Positions 49,563 through 62,050 are shown, counted from the stretch's first letter. The stretch is 64,000 nt of DNA from Adineta vaga (GCA_021613535.1 CP075496.1:12524001-12588000); one strand, 5' to 3'. A program made the numbers and translations. Notes: generated from the letters alone by a model not told the origin.

Positions 49563-50855
49563 TTAACCAAGGTTAACACCATCGGTACCTAAAGTAGCTA
49601 GCCATCCAGCAGCAGTAAGAGCACCGTCTATTAAAAAAAAGAAGAATGATGTCGAAGAAATGTTTGAAATTATGTTCTAACTTTGAACAAAATTTTCAAG
49701 TGGAACTTGGAAAATATTGTTCCAAACACCTGCTAAACCACCGAGAACAGCTCCACCAACTGTGCTGAGGATACCACGTAATTCTTCTTCACGACCACTT
49801 AAGTCAATTACATCCCGTTTGCCAAGAAGACCAGATAAATTAACACCGTTTGTTCCAATACCGGCAAGAGCTTGAGCTAACATTAAAGCACCACCTAAAA
49901 CAAATTGAAAGAAATGTTTTTTTTTCAATAGAGTATGTCAGATAATACGAAAATTACCAGCAAGAGCATCTTCTAATGGTTTTTGAATAACGTTGCTGAA
50001 TACTTCACTGACAGCTTGACCTAATGAATCCAAGAATCCGCGCATTTCTTCTTCTGTTAAATCACGTTTGCCAATACCAAGATTAATACCATTAGAACCA
50101 ATACCAGCTAATACTTGAGCAGCCAAGAGTGAAATACCTGAAAGTGCATTTTCAAGAGGTGGTTTGAGAGCATCATTCCATAATCCACTGAAGAATCCGC
50201 GCATTTCTTCTTCTGTTAAATCACGTTTGCCAATACCAAGATTAACACCATTGGAACCAATACCAGCTAATACTTGAGCAGCCAAGAGTGAAATACCTGA
50301 AAGTGCGTTTTCAAGAGGTGGTCTGAGAGCATCATTCCATAATCCACTGAAGAATCCGCGCATTTCTTCTTCTGTTAAATCACGTTTGCCAATACCAAGA
50401 TTAACACCATTAGAACCAATACCAGCTAATACTTGAGCAGCCAAGAGTGAAATACCTGAAAGTGCGTTTTCAAGAGGTGGTCTGAGAGCATCATTCCATA
50501 ATCCACTGAAGAAACCACGAAGTTGTTCATCAGATGGATGCAATATGCGACCATCAGCAGCATGGATGCCATTGTGAGAAATACCAACGAAAATTTGAGC
50601 TGCCACAAGTGCCAAATCTGAAATAAAGACGAAACTATTTCATAGTAAAATGATGGGAAAGTTGAATTATTTGCTTAGTATACTTGTAACAATACTACTG
50701 AGTGGTACAGTGATCGTTTCAGTGTATAAGTCAGTAATTAATTTGACAGTACGAGAATCAAGTTCACTGGAACGTTTAGCTGCATGTGAAAGATCAAGTC
50801 CATATGCAGATATAGCTAAACCAATAAGTACTGCGATAATCATTTGTTGATGCAT
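49563..50855 (-). CDS. Secreted repeat protein with 53-residue units and GKR sites
   Basis: Exons 50684-50855, 49958-50617, 49682-49894 and 49563-49627 encode 369 residues. The start MHQQMIIAVLIGLAISAYGL is a signal peptide; the ATG follows a 5' UTR intron whose acceptor is CTCTTTAG. A 53-residue unit is repeated: GKRDLTEEEMRGFFSGLWND, then ALRPPLENALSGISLLAAQV, then LAGIGSNGVNLGI. Two full units are almost identical and flanked by diverged ones (ISHNGIH at the N-terminal side, TLGTDGVNLG at the end). Each unit is amphipathic and ends in Gly-Lys-Arg, a convertase and amidation type site. Either the protein is processed into several peptides or it stays a repeat protein. No known family is recognised. 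A TATA box lies upstream. Confidence 0.75.
50035..50520. repeat. 159-bp tandem coding repeat
   Basis: The block GCATTTCTTCTTCTG recurs at 50042, 50201 and 50360, exactly 159 bp (53 codons) apart. The copies differ by only a few bases. Confidence 0.9.
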
Positions 50856-51201
50856 ACTTGCTAAAGAGAGGAAAATCAAAAGAGATTTCATCAACATTCA
50901 AATCGAGTAATAGATTTCTTACCGTTTGAAGCTGAAATTTAGTCGAAAGACTCTACTGAAATTATTTCGTTTACGACTCTTTTTATATAATAAGGTGATC
51001 GAAAACAAACGGCGTATTGTATTTGGACATCTGCTAATATTCACATTGGATTAAAACAATGCATACAACTCATTGCAAACAATATATTATGGTCCCATAA
51101 ATATTTATCGATAAAAAGCTGTACTATCTCTTCTGAAAAATCAGACAGATGACATATAATTTTGATGTACCTTCATGGTGGGTACTAGTTCTATGTATAG
51201 T
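50856..51201. other. 5' flank of the repeat gene and 3' flank of the next gene
   Basis: Contains a 5' UTR intron of the repeat gene, its first non-coding exon (near 50925-50950) and a TATA box. No other gene. Confidence 0.6.
50981..50990 (-). promoter_or_regulatory. TATA box of the secreted repeat gene
   Basis: The minus strand reads TTATATAAAA here, about 30-40 bp before the presumed first exon that ends at a GTAAGA donor near 50923. Confidence 0.6.
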
Positions 51202-51671
51202 TTATTGTGTGATAAATCTATGTAAAAGATAACGCACAAGCCATGCCAAATAACCAGCTTGTACAGCAAATAATATTAAACCAAAAAATGATAAAATAAA
51301 TGCTATATTAAATAAGATTTTTGCACGAGTTAGTTGATTTTTTTGTGCAGCTAATTGAGCAAAAATAGTCACAAGAAAGGATGGTATAGTACATATCCAA
51401 CATCCAAAGATACATACACTATGCAGTATACATGTGTATTTATTTGTATAGACAAGTTGACGTTCAGTTTCAAATAAAAAAATTCCACCATGATCCCTTT
51501 CATCAACTATATTGATCATCGAATCCATTGGATATATCGGTTGCAATGGTGATATAGGTGATATAGGTAGTTTACTCGTTGTATTAGGTAAAGATAATGA
51601 TGACATCGATGAAGAAGATTGCATGGATTTAGATAGAAAAGAAGTGTCGTTTGGCGCTATGTGTTCGTTCA
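51202..51671 (-). CDS. Two-helix membrane protein, possibly dispanin/CD225-like
   Basis: An open frame ending IRYLLHR-like (VRYLLHRFITQ) at 51202. The N-terminal 75 residues are Ser/Pro-rich and cytosolic in style. Two hydrophobic segments follow (SVCIFGCWICTIPSFLVTIF and FNIAFILSFFGLILFAVQAG), separated by a polar loop QLAAQKNQLTRAK. The order of a Cys-containing first helix, a basic loop and a second helix resembles CD225/dispanin proteins, but the match is weak. The first ATG is 51671; the frame stays open to an acceptor-like AG near 51729, so an upstream coding exon may exist. Confidence 0.5.
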
Positions 51672-52068
51672 TTAATGATAAATGTCGGATACTTGAATGT
51701 CTTTTATTAATCAAATTGAGATGATAGTTAACTATCTGGAAAATATATGTTTATCTTCTTATTGAGACAAAGCTGAATGAAGTACTTTTAATGAATATGA
51801 ATGTAATTGTAAGACTATATATGGAAGTAGTTTAACATTATTAATCAAATTCATATGATTATAAAATAAATAAGAAAAAACGTTATAACATCGAAAAGTG
51901 ATTCTCAACGTTGAATTCATCGGAGTATAAACGAACTACTCACATTTGTCACATGTTATTTTTCATTCATAAAAAGTAATTTATGTTGCAACTAGTATAT
52001 TTAGATGACTAGTATTATGAGAGAAAACGTTAGATAATTTCAGTTTATTCTTTGTTATATGATTAACA
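51672..52068. other. Spacer, possible unseen 5' exon
   Basis: AT-rich. It may contain a first exon of the two-helix protein; no reliable donor and ATG could be chosen. Confidence 0.4.
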
Positions 52069-52921
52069 TTATCGTGGACTTAATTGATTGTGAACCCATG
52101 TGATACCACGCGTCTTTTCTCTGGGTGGTCTACATATTAAACATCTGCAATCGATATGTAGTCGTGGTGGCAATTTGTACTCTTCTGGTTTTTTCAAAAT
52201 TTTGTAATATCTCCGTTGTGATTCATACCATTTCGGTTGTATATAATGATATTCAGGTGTCCGCCATATTTTGGTGCATGAACTGAACCAGCTGGTAAAT
52301 ACCACCAACGAGGATCGTGTGTTTCAAGAACTCTATGTATATGACTATGATGATCATGCTGTTGCTGATGATGCTGATGACCACCATGATGATGCTGATG
52401 ACCACCATGATGATGCTCAGATGGCTGATGTTCATGATGATGCTGATGACCACCATGATGATGTTCTAATGGCTCGTGCTCATGATGAACATGATTCATT
52501 GGAGGAAGAGAAGAATGTCCTGAATGGTGATGATGATGAGAATGTTGATGGCCAACTGAAAGACGTGAGGAATGATCAGGATAATGATCATTCTGAGAAT
52601 TATTATTCGTTTTATGATGATGATGTTGAGAAATTGGTGGTAAATGATCTTGTCCATGATGATTACCATTCGTATGAGGAGCTCCTGTAGGAAGTTGTAT
52701 TGATTCATCAACATCAACTATTAGCAATTACACAACATAGATTTTATATTTTTACATCTATTTAGGAAAATATACAACTTACCAGCACCCGTTGGCACCA
52801 TTGGTGTCATCGCCGGCCAAGGATTTGCTGTTGGATCATAATCATCATCGGGCACTAATTGCATCGTTTCACTAGGCTTTTTATTTCCTCGGCCAGCAAG
52901 CCCCTTCTTCTTTGATGGCAT
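52069..52921 (-). CDS. Histidine-rich protein with an apparent frameshift
   Basis: Exon 1 (52793-52921) starts MPSKKKGLAGRGNKK, and exon 2 begins at 52718. The protein is hydrophilic with a long His-rich region (52320-52650) made of repeats such as EHHHGGHQHHH, likely able to bind zinc or copper. After YLPAGSVHAPKYGG (about 52255-52270) the open frame changes: the original frame ends at 52194 with an ordinary-looking tail, while an adjacent frame gives a protein-like end (TPEYHYIQPKWYESQRRYY, then RLHIDCRCLICRPP) to a stop at 52069. I found no GT/AG intron that joins the two, so this is a one-base indel in the gene or in the assembly. Family not recognised. Confidence 0.6.
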
Positions 52922-53319
52922 CTTCTCTATGGACTGTTTAACTGAAGAATTCTCCTACTTTTATTTCTCAATTTTATTTGTACAACCAAAATAAAGCAAA
53001 TAATCACTCGTATATTAAGATCAGGTTTGCTCTGTCATTCATTCGTTTAATTTTGTTCTGTATTTTTTTCTTTTTAAGAAGGTAAAAAGTGTCGCATGTA
53101 TATGTTTTCATTTTTCTTCTTTCACGAAACGAAACATAACACTTGACAACCACCACATGGCTTCAGCATCGTCAAAACATCTTTAAACTTTATTATCAAA
53201 AGACAAAAATATTTTTCTACAATAGTAGATTTTATTGACAATGTCTAATTTGATTATTCATCTTATCATCAGACAGAAAAGATGACAAAAAGAAGAAACA
53301 TGTCACGCGTGTGAAAGAT

Positions 53320-53502
53320 CTACTTTTGAACCGACTGAACTTCTTTGACAAATTTCATTTGTGTACATAGTTTAGAATCATCTCCAATAATCAATAGAAG
53401 CTGATGAATATTCTTTCTAAAGGAACTTGCACATGTTTTTATCCATTCATGATTGATTATAACATAGTTTTTACTCGACAGCAATCGATAGTATTTTCCC
53501 AT
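53320..53502 (-). CDS. Short ORF, doubtful
   Basis: A 60-residue ORF, MGKYYRLLSSKNYVIINHEW to VKEVQSVQK, with a good start context (CCATGG). It has protein-like composition but no neighbours, domain or splice context to support it. Confidence 0.25.
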   Translation of the reverse strand: MGKYYRLLSSKNYVIINHEWIKTCASSFRKNIHQLLLIIGDDSKLCTQMKFVKEVQSVQK

Positions 53503-53520
53503 GGGATAATTATGAAGCTA

Positions 53521-53542
53521 TAGATAGATAGATAGATAGATA
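53521..53542. repeat. (TAGA)n microsatellite
   Basis: A tetranucleotide repeat of five to six units directly upstream of the doubtful short ORF. Confidence 0.85.
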
Positions 53543-54416
53543 TAATTTTGTAAAAAAGTAACAATTGCATGGTAAAAATAGCGTAGCAATTATTCGATTT
53601 TAAACTTGCTAGAAATTATTTTTTTCTTTTCATATTTCACTATCTATCGGAAATAATTATGTAACGACTCAGATTTCAAATCTAATTATCATCATATACT
53701 GTTTATTAGCTGATATTACTTTTTAATTTCCATACAGATCATTTATCATTTTTCTAAAAACAGATGTCATAGGTCGTTCCTAATCTCTTGATCATTGAAA
53801 TACATAAATCAATAAAAAATGATGATTGTATTTAATCATTGTTAATGTCATTCTATTCTCTCTAAGGATTATACTTACCAGGAAAATCTCGTATTATAAA
53901 TATTTTACCTAGCTTTAATGTTGTTTTATTATTCCTAACATTATCATTATTGGCGTACATACGCATTGACGTCATTGATTATCTATTTTATCATATAATG
54001 AAATTTTGATCTAGATCAAAAATTCTCGATTTGTATTTCCTTGTTAAAAGCAAAGTAAGAAATTTAACTTAATACAATGTGTTTTTTCTTCTTTGCTAAC
54101 AAGATCCTGTTATTAATTAAATACTACCGGTTTATTATGAATCTCTTAATCTACCAAAATAGAAACAAAACATACTCATGTCATGAGTATAGTAGTGTTC
54201 TATTATGATTTAAGCAATTAGTTTAAAGATTGAGTATTACAAAAAAAAGAAGTTTTTTGTAAGACAATGTGTATATATATATATACATAGATAGATACAA
54301 ACATACATATATATTTGCCAATTTTTGAGCAAATATTCAACAAAAACAACATCGGAAAAAGAAAGTTTTAATATATAGTTTTCAAAAAAGAAAATCGATT
54401 TTGTTTCTTTATATTA

Positions 54417-56298
54417 TTAACGACGACCAAATAAATTTTTAAACCAACCAAAATAAGATTCGGTTAATGACACTGGTTTTGTATTGTTTTGATCAGCATT
54501 ACATTCCTCTTCTCGTATTGTTAGTTCATGTTGTTGATTGTTAGGACGTGTATTGGCAGTTAAACTCATTGCTAAATCATGTTCATGATCATAAGATAAT
54601 CGTTGTTTTCTGAAACGTCGTATTGGTGAAAGTGATACAATCGATGTTTTAGCTGATAATGTTGCTCCACTGCTATGACGTTTTGTTGAATCTTTACAAA
54701 TTTTACCATTGGAATTTTCATCAACAGATAAATGAGTTTTACTTTTCACGATACTTTTCTCTTGATCTTTCGTATGTTTATCATGTTTGGAAATTAATTG
54801 TTTCAATTGTTGTTGATCATTTCGAATTAAACTTGTTCGTGTTGGTGAGGATAATTTTGTAAACATACAACAATAATTTCGAGTAAATTCTGAACGAAAT
54901 TTTGTACCATAAACAATAAACATAATGAATGTTGTAGCAGCACTTATCGTTGCACAAAGATTTGCAATGGAATGAAATTTTCGTAAAGGAAATGGAGGTT
55001 TTTCATTAACAAACATCTTTGCACTGATTAACCACAAAACAGACACAATTGCACATGGTGAACGAAATACTAGAAGTGTAATTGTTGTTGCTAATAACAT
55101 GATTGTTACACCTAGAAATAAATCAATCCATCAAATATCTTTTTGATGTATCCTTATTATCTGAATCTGTTTGATGAAGAAAACTTCAAACATGTTCTCA
55201 GCTATACCTTAGAGAAATGATTACTCAAGCTTAGTACATAATCTATCGTAAGAAATAGTTGTAAAGAGAAAAATTTATCTTTGAAATCTTTTCTAAAGAA
55301 AAAAAAAGATTAAAAAGAACTAGTCTTATTTGCTAGAATTTTCTGGATTCTGATAACAAATTCATTGAAAAAGAGTGTAATATAAATTATGTATATTTTA
55401 CCCTGTTTTGTGGGTAATGGAGCATTATATTCAGCTGAACGTTGTTCTAATACACGTATAGCACTAAGCAATTTTCGATTAAGTATTACCATAATTGTGA
55501 TTGGAATGACATAAACAGCAAGAGCATTAATAACTGCATAGATCCATCGAAAAATTGAATTTTTTCCTACAGAACTTAATTTATGTCGATAGAATTTTTT
55601 ATTATGATTAACAAGAAGAATTTCGGATAACGCTGTTTCTTCATGTGGTTCATATTCATAGAAAAGTGGAGCTGCATAAAACATGGCAACAATATAAAGA
55701 ATCACCGTTACACGTCGAGCATTTTTAATTGTACAATAAAGTGGACCAACAAATGGACGACAGATCACTGCAAAAAAACATTTTCGAATGAAACAAAGAA
55801 CAAACAAACAAGAAAACTGAACATACTAATCCATCGATCAATTGTAAATGCTACACATAGCCAAACACTAAGAGCACGAGCAGTTGTACTAATTGCACCT
55901 AAATGAAAAAGACGTGAACATTTTTCTGACTAATGATTTCGACGTGCTATACCTGCAATAACGAGTATTTTTGTGTAAGTATACGTTCGGGGTAATTCAA
56001 AGTCGGGTACTTCAACAGGATATGCATCTAATATATAACCAGGTATAAGAAATAGACAAGCTGTAAAATCACTTAAACATAAACCAGCTAAATAGACATA
56101 AGTCGAAAGACGCATGGTTCGTCGAATAAGAATAGAAAAACTCAATGCATTACTAACAGTTCCAAGTAAACATATGCATAGACCAAATACACCATTAACA
56201 TAATGATCAAATGGATCGCGTGAAAATGATTTACGAAATGATTCATATAATGCGGCATTATCAATAACTAAATCATCAATAGTTACATTCGATGTCAT
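54417..56298 (-). CDS. Rhodopsin-class G protein-coupled receptor
   Basis: Exons 55953-56298, 55827-55898, 55402-55767 and 54417-55111 encode 492 residues. The N-terminus is short and has one N-glycosylation sequon (NVT). Seven hydrophobic segments can be traced: the first with GTVSNALSFSIL (the conserved Asn of TM1), the second with LAGLCLSDFTACL (Asp of TM2), the third ending TIDRWIMICRPF, which has DRW in place of DRY. The C-terminal tail of about 150 residues is basic and Ser/Thr-rich. TM7 lacks a clear NPxxY (FIMFIVYGTKFRSEF). Proteins of this shape in invertebrates are often peptide receptors, but the ligand cannot be read from sequence. Confidence 0.85.
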
Positions 56299-58769
56299 AT
56301 CTGTAATTGTAAACTTGGCTCGTTGATAGATTCTATGAATGCATTATCTAAAAAATTTTCAACGAGAATAGAAAAGAATTCTATTTTTAAATAGAGAAGA
56401 AACAAATAACAATAAATGTAAAGGGAGAAAAAAATCTTTTGTGGAGGTAGTAAATTAACTTCATTATATGATAAGATAGAAAGACGTCAATGAGATAAAT
56501 ATCTCGATTTTGTTTTTCATATGATATAGACATAGCTGAAGTGCAAAAAAAAGAGAAAGAAAGAAAGAAAGAAAAAAAATTGATTTAATAATACAAAAAC
56601 GGATTGATGTACGTCCAGGTAGAATATCAGACAGTTACTTTCATTCAGTGATATTTTTATCAAGATTACTTTTGTTAATTTGAGAAGACAGATCAATTAA
56701 AGAAAAAGAGACTATCTGATTACAAAGAGAAAGAGAGAAAAATCTTATCCTTTTGACTTACGTAGTTTCTTTCTAGGACGAAATCTACTATCTAATAGAA
56801 TACTGATAATGATAGGGCTATTCTATAGTAACTACCTAATAGTCAACTAGTATATAATGATAGACATGATGGAATAGCTGGTAAAGAAGAGCGACGGAGA
56901 AAAAGACGAAGAATAAAGAGACAGAAGGTTGAGAATTTATTCTTCTCAATGGGCATCCACCAAAATAATTGCCCTTTTTATTGTCTTACAAGAACGTACA
57001 AATCCACATACTGATGAACTTCAGTTAGTAGAACAATTCTCTAACTGTTGTCAGGAAAAGATAAGAGTAAGGAAAAATACTTTTTTTTTAGTAGCTTTTT
57101 TTCCCTACCTTTATAGCATTTCTTCTTTATCAGCATCATTACTATTCTTCTATGCTCTTTTCTCTTCCTTTATATATATATATATATATAGCTAACAAGC
57201 AAAATGTAAGCATATCATCTGACAGTAGGAGTAACCGTTAGATAATATCGACAGAGGAATGTATCTTCGATGTTTAAACTGTCACAAATCAATAACAAAA
57301 AAGACCTGTATGATTATATTTATGCAAATGAAGACAGATACGTGTCACTAAATCGTCCATAAGATTGATATTAATCAGTATTGATCGATTCATACCTACT
57401 GTGTGCAAAATCATCTTTTCAAACTCATCGTATTCTCAGTACAAAAAACGAATCCATTGACTAATTCTACACATACATATAATTTATTATTCACTTGTCA
57501 AGAAAAATAAAATAAAGAAAGAAAGAATAAGGTTTCTCTTCTTTTCTCTATGCTCAAAAACATGTTAGACTACAACTCCTACTTGAGAAAAAAAAAAGAT
57601 GCGTTCTTATATTATTATTACACAATATCCAACTAGCAAGAAAAATACAGATTGTCTCTAATTGGTAACTAGTAACGGAATGAAATCCTGTACCAAAGCA
57701 CAAAAACCGGTAGTTGTCATATCCTGTATTAAAAACTCGTTATGAAAGTAAAATTCTGACATGTATATATTCGTTATAAATAGAATTTTCTGATCTTTGA
57801 ATGAATCAATCGATAAACAAGAAATACTTATGCGATGTTCTGGTTCGTGTGTGTTTTAATCTGGTTCTTCTTCTTTTTTATGGATTCTTTCGTGTATAAG
57901 ATGATCATTGATGATGTTGTTTCTCAAGTCATTGAAATACTCATATTAATAACAAATCAGAGATTTTCTTGTTACTTTTTTTCTCTTCTCTCTTCGATCT
58001 TTGCGTGACTGAAGAAAAAGCCGGAGAGTGATGAAAAACGTCAATAAGGTCCTTATGGAATCACACTATACGATTTGAACCATGATGTTTAAAATCAAAA
58101 AGAATATGCTAATTAATGTCTGTTAATATGTTACAGAAAAGATTTTTCTCGTAAAGTTCACATTTTCGATTGTCTACATTTTTTTCAATTATTAATTTAT
58201 GAGTTCCGAGAATGAAAAAAAATACCTAATTGTTTCAAATAATAGGTCAAAAAATCTTTTTTTCTTCTCGAACAAAGGAAATGACATTTGTTGTCGATAA
58301 TGACAAGATTCGTCAAAGAAAAACAAAACTCCTTTTTTTCTCCAATTCTTTCTAAAATATATTCTTTTATAAAAGAATCAAAAAGGATATAAATTATCAT
58401 TGTCAAACCTATTTAAATCATAAATCATTCAGTAGTGACATCTATTATTTTTATTTATGAAATAAATCTAGGAAAGATGTTGAATCGAATCAAATAAAAA
58501 AACAATGTTAATTTCATGTTTAAAATGAAATTTTCTTTTCAAAAAAATCCTATTATTGCATCACCACAACGCATAGCATGTCAATGACTCATGATTTTAT
58601 CCAACAAATTGTCGAGTCTCACATAAAAATAAAGTCCCATATATAAACACATAAACAATCCGTTCGTTCGTTTGTTCATCGTGTTTATACCTCGAATTAT
58701 TTACATTCTTTTTTGTTCAATTTGTTTTCATCTTTTTTATTCGCATCATTCAAAGAAAAAACATACTAC
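56299..58769. other. Divergent intergenic region of 2.5 kb
   Basis: Between the GPCR and topoisomerase I starts. It contains purine-rich tracts (56540-56580), a TA run (57170-57190) and several short ORFs of improbable composition. No gene seen. Confidence 0.55.
57170..57190. repeat. (TA)n microsatellite
   Basis: A pure TA dinucleotide run of about ten units. Confidence 0.85.
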
Positions 58770-61700
58770 ATGACGAGTTTTGCCAGTCCAAAATTACCAC
58801 AATCTGTTCTATCCACCAATACAAATAGCACAAAAAGTTCATCATCACCACCGATCAAAAAAGAATTAAATAATAATAAAACACCAACATCAAATGGAAG
58901 TACTTCGAAATCACCAGCATTCATCAATAAAAAACCTCCAATTCAAAGTTCACCAATAAAACGTAAAACTCGTGTTCTATCTGATAGTGAAGAATCGGAC
59001 GATGATAATCAATCATTGGTAAGATAAATAAAAACGTTTTCTTCATAGCGCCTAGTTTTATTTTTTTCAAATTCATATACGAATTATGTCTGTTCAGTTT
59101 ACATTCTTTGAATATTTAGTTCGTGTTAGAATTTAAAAACAAATATATCAATACATTTTTCTTTTGTTTATTCAGGCTAAAAAAGCAGCAGCAACCAATG
59201 GTCAACCGATAACAACAGCAAATGTTACGCATACATCTCAATCTAAGCCGGTATCTACGCCTACCAAAACAGATTCTCCTCAATCATCTACTGTAAAAAA
59301 AGAATCAACACCCACACCAAGTCCAATCATTAAAAAAGAATTAACGACTCCAACGATTAAAAAAGAAGCAACTACGCCTGTAGTTAAAAAAGAAACAACA
59401 ACTCCGGTTGTAATTAAAAAAGAACCCAAAATAGAACCATCACCGTCAAAACGTAAAAGTACAACTATTGATTCCGATGATGATGATGATGCTCCATTAG
59501 TAAGTAACTAGATGAAATATTTTCTTTCACTTATCGAATTCTTTTTAGGCGAAAAAAGCGAAAAGTCAACTCGAGAAAAAATCTAATTCTACAACGCCGA
59601 TTGTTGTAAAAAAAGAAAAATTATCATCAGCATCAACTTCAACATCCAAATCTCCATCAACGTCGAATAAAAAACCAACACCAACTATTAAACAGGAAAA
59701 AATCACACCGAAAAAAGAATCCAAACCGATTGTTAGTTCGACACCAACAAAAGAAACAACAACTGGGAAACGAAAGAAAAAAGAAGAAGAAGATATTTGG
59801 CGATGGTAAACATTCATAATTACTTAGTTTTTTTCTTGATTCTCCTATTATTTTCCGTTTAGGTGGGAAGATGAACAATATACTGATGGTCGTAAATGGA
59901 CGACTCTTGAACATAAAGGACCATTATTTTCATCCCCATACGAACCATTACCATCTAATGTGAAGTTCTTCTATAATGGTACGTCATTGTTTCTTATTTA
60001 AACAATAGTTTTTCATAATCTAATTCTTTTTTTAGGTGCCGAAATAAAATTAAAGCAACCTGCAGAAGAAATAATGACATTTTATGCGCGTATGCTTGAT
60101 CATGATTATACTTCGAAACCTGTTTTTAACACTAATTTTATGACTGATTGGCGTAAATCAATGACACAAGCAGAACGTGAAGTAATCAAAGATGTACGTA
60201 AATGTGATTTTACTCAAGTAGCAAATTATTTCAAAGAACAAACTGAATTACGGAAAAATATGAGTAAAGAAGAAAAAAAACGATTGAAAGAAGAAAATGA
60301 AAGTATTCGAAAAGAATATGGTTTTTGTTTATGGGATGGACATCGACAACCTGTAGGAAATTATAAAATAGAACCACCTGGTCTCTTTCGTGGTCGAGGT
60401 GAACATCCAAAAATGGGATGTTTGAAAAAACGTATTCAACCTGAAGATATTATTATCAATATTGGTCGCCATGCACCAATACCAAAACCACCCGAAGGAC
60501 ATCGATGGAAAGAAGTTCGTCATGATAATAAAGTTACATGGCTTGTTATGTGGACAGAAAATATTCGAGGAAATCATAAATATATTATGTTAAGTGCATC
60601 CTCTCGTGTCAAGGTTTGTATTTTCATGTGTATGAAAGAAAAAAAATTGAAATTTTTACTCCAATTTTTCTCTTTATTAGGGCGAACGTGATTGGCAAAA
60701 ATATGAAAAAGCACGAAAACTTCATCGGGTCATTGATAAAATACGTGAAAATTATCAAATTGATTGGAAAAGTAAAGAAATGCGTATACGTCAACGTGCT
60801 GTTGCACTTTATTTTATCGATAAAGTAATTTGAAGCTTATTGTTAATCTTCATATACAAATATTTCTCTTTCTCTTAAGCTCGCACTCCGTGCTGGTAAT
60901 GAAAAAGATGAAGATGAAGCTGATACTGTTGGTTGTTGTTCATTACGTGTTGAACATATACAATTACATGATCGAATTGATAGTCTTGGTGAAAATGTCG
61001 TGGAATTCGATTTTCTTGGTAAAGATAGTATAAGGTAAAATTACAACTATTTATTATATGTTCTCAATAATTAGTTTCATCTTTTTTAGATACAATAATA
61101 AAGTTGCTGTTGAACCACGTGTATATAAGAATTTAAAATTATTCATGGAAAATAAAGAAGGCGAAGATGAATTATTCGATCGTCTTACAGTAAGAAAAGA
61201 CAAAGTTTGAAATCTAAATCATTTTTTCATCTCTTATTCTCTTATAGACAGCAAGTTTAAACCAATATTTAAGCGAATTAATGGACGGTTTGACTGCTAA
61301 AGTTTTCCGAACATATAATGCTTCAAAAACTCTTCAAGAACAACTTGATCTTCTTACAGATCGAAAAGCTTCTGTTGCAGAAAAAGTTCTCGCTTATAAT
61401 CGTGCTAATCGGCAAGTTGCATTATTATGCAACCATCAACGTTCCATACCTAAAACCTTTGAAAAAAGCATGGGCGCTTTGAAAACGAAAGTAAGTTTTA
61501 CGAGAAAAATGTTTTCATTTCAAATATTTTCCAAACGATGTTTTTCATTTAGATTGATGCAAAGAAAAGTGAAGTTAATGAATTGAAAGGCGAATTAAAA
61601 CGAGCTAAAGCTGAATATAAAAATTCGAAAAGTCAAGCATCGCAAAAAAAAGTCGAAGTAACAGAAAAGAAATTACAACGATCTGAAGAGACTTTACAAA

Positions 61701-62050
61701 AATTAGAAGTTCAAGCAACAGATCGTAAAGAAAATGCAGATATTGCACTTGGAACATCAAAATTAAATTATCTCGATCCACGAATTAGTGTTGCATGGTA
61801 AGAATACAATCAACTAATTCTTGATTTTCATATTTCTGTTTTCAGGTGCAAAAAATGGAGTGTTCCTATTGAAAAAATCTATTCAAAAACTCAACGTGAT
61901 AAATTTCGTTGGGCTATTGATATGGCAACTTCAGATTATCATTTTCATAATTATAAAGGTGAAATTGTTTTACGTAATATTGATGAAAGTAATAATAATG
62001 GTGAAGGTGATGATGAAGATGACGATGAACAAAATTCGGTAGAGGCGTGA
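58770..62050 (+). CDS. TOP1: DNA topoisomerase I (type IB)
   Basis: Relaxes supercoils in the nucleus by a transient 3'-phosphotyrosine bond. Eleven exons (58770-59018, 59176-59499, 59549-59805, 59863-59978, 60036-60613, 60681-60824, 60880-61034, 61090-61189, 61248-61490, 61553-61797, 61846-62050) give 871 residues (human 765). The N-terminal 265 residues are disordered, with repeated KKE motifs and acidic Ser patches. The core starts at [20 protein letters not shown]. Active-site residues are visible: Arg in [20 protein letters not shown], the Lys/Arg/His of the core, and the nucleophile Tyr in [16 protein letters not shown] coiled-coil linker lies before it. The C-terminus ends in an acidic stretch after [10 protein letters not shown]. 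Confidence 0.95.

Larger units (their letters stand above)
52922..54416. other. Intergenic region
   Basis: AT-rich, with a TAGA tetranucleotide repeat (53521-53542), TA/CA tracts near 54270 and one short ORF that might be coding (see separate entry). Confidence 0.5.

Noticed and set aside
52271-52690. Plus-strand Asp/His-rich ORF
   Set aside because: It is the antisense shadow of the histidine repeat; CAT/ATG/GAT periodicity creates open frames on both strands.
56929-57195. ORF upstream of topoisomerase I
   Set aside because: It has no ATG with context, and its end is a TA microsatellite and hydrophobic low complexity.
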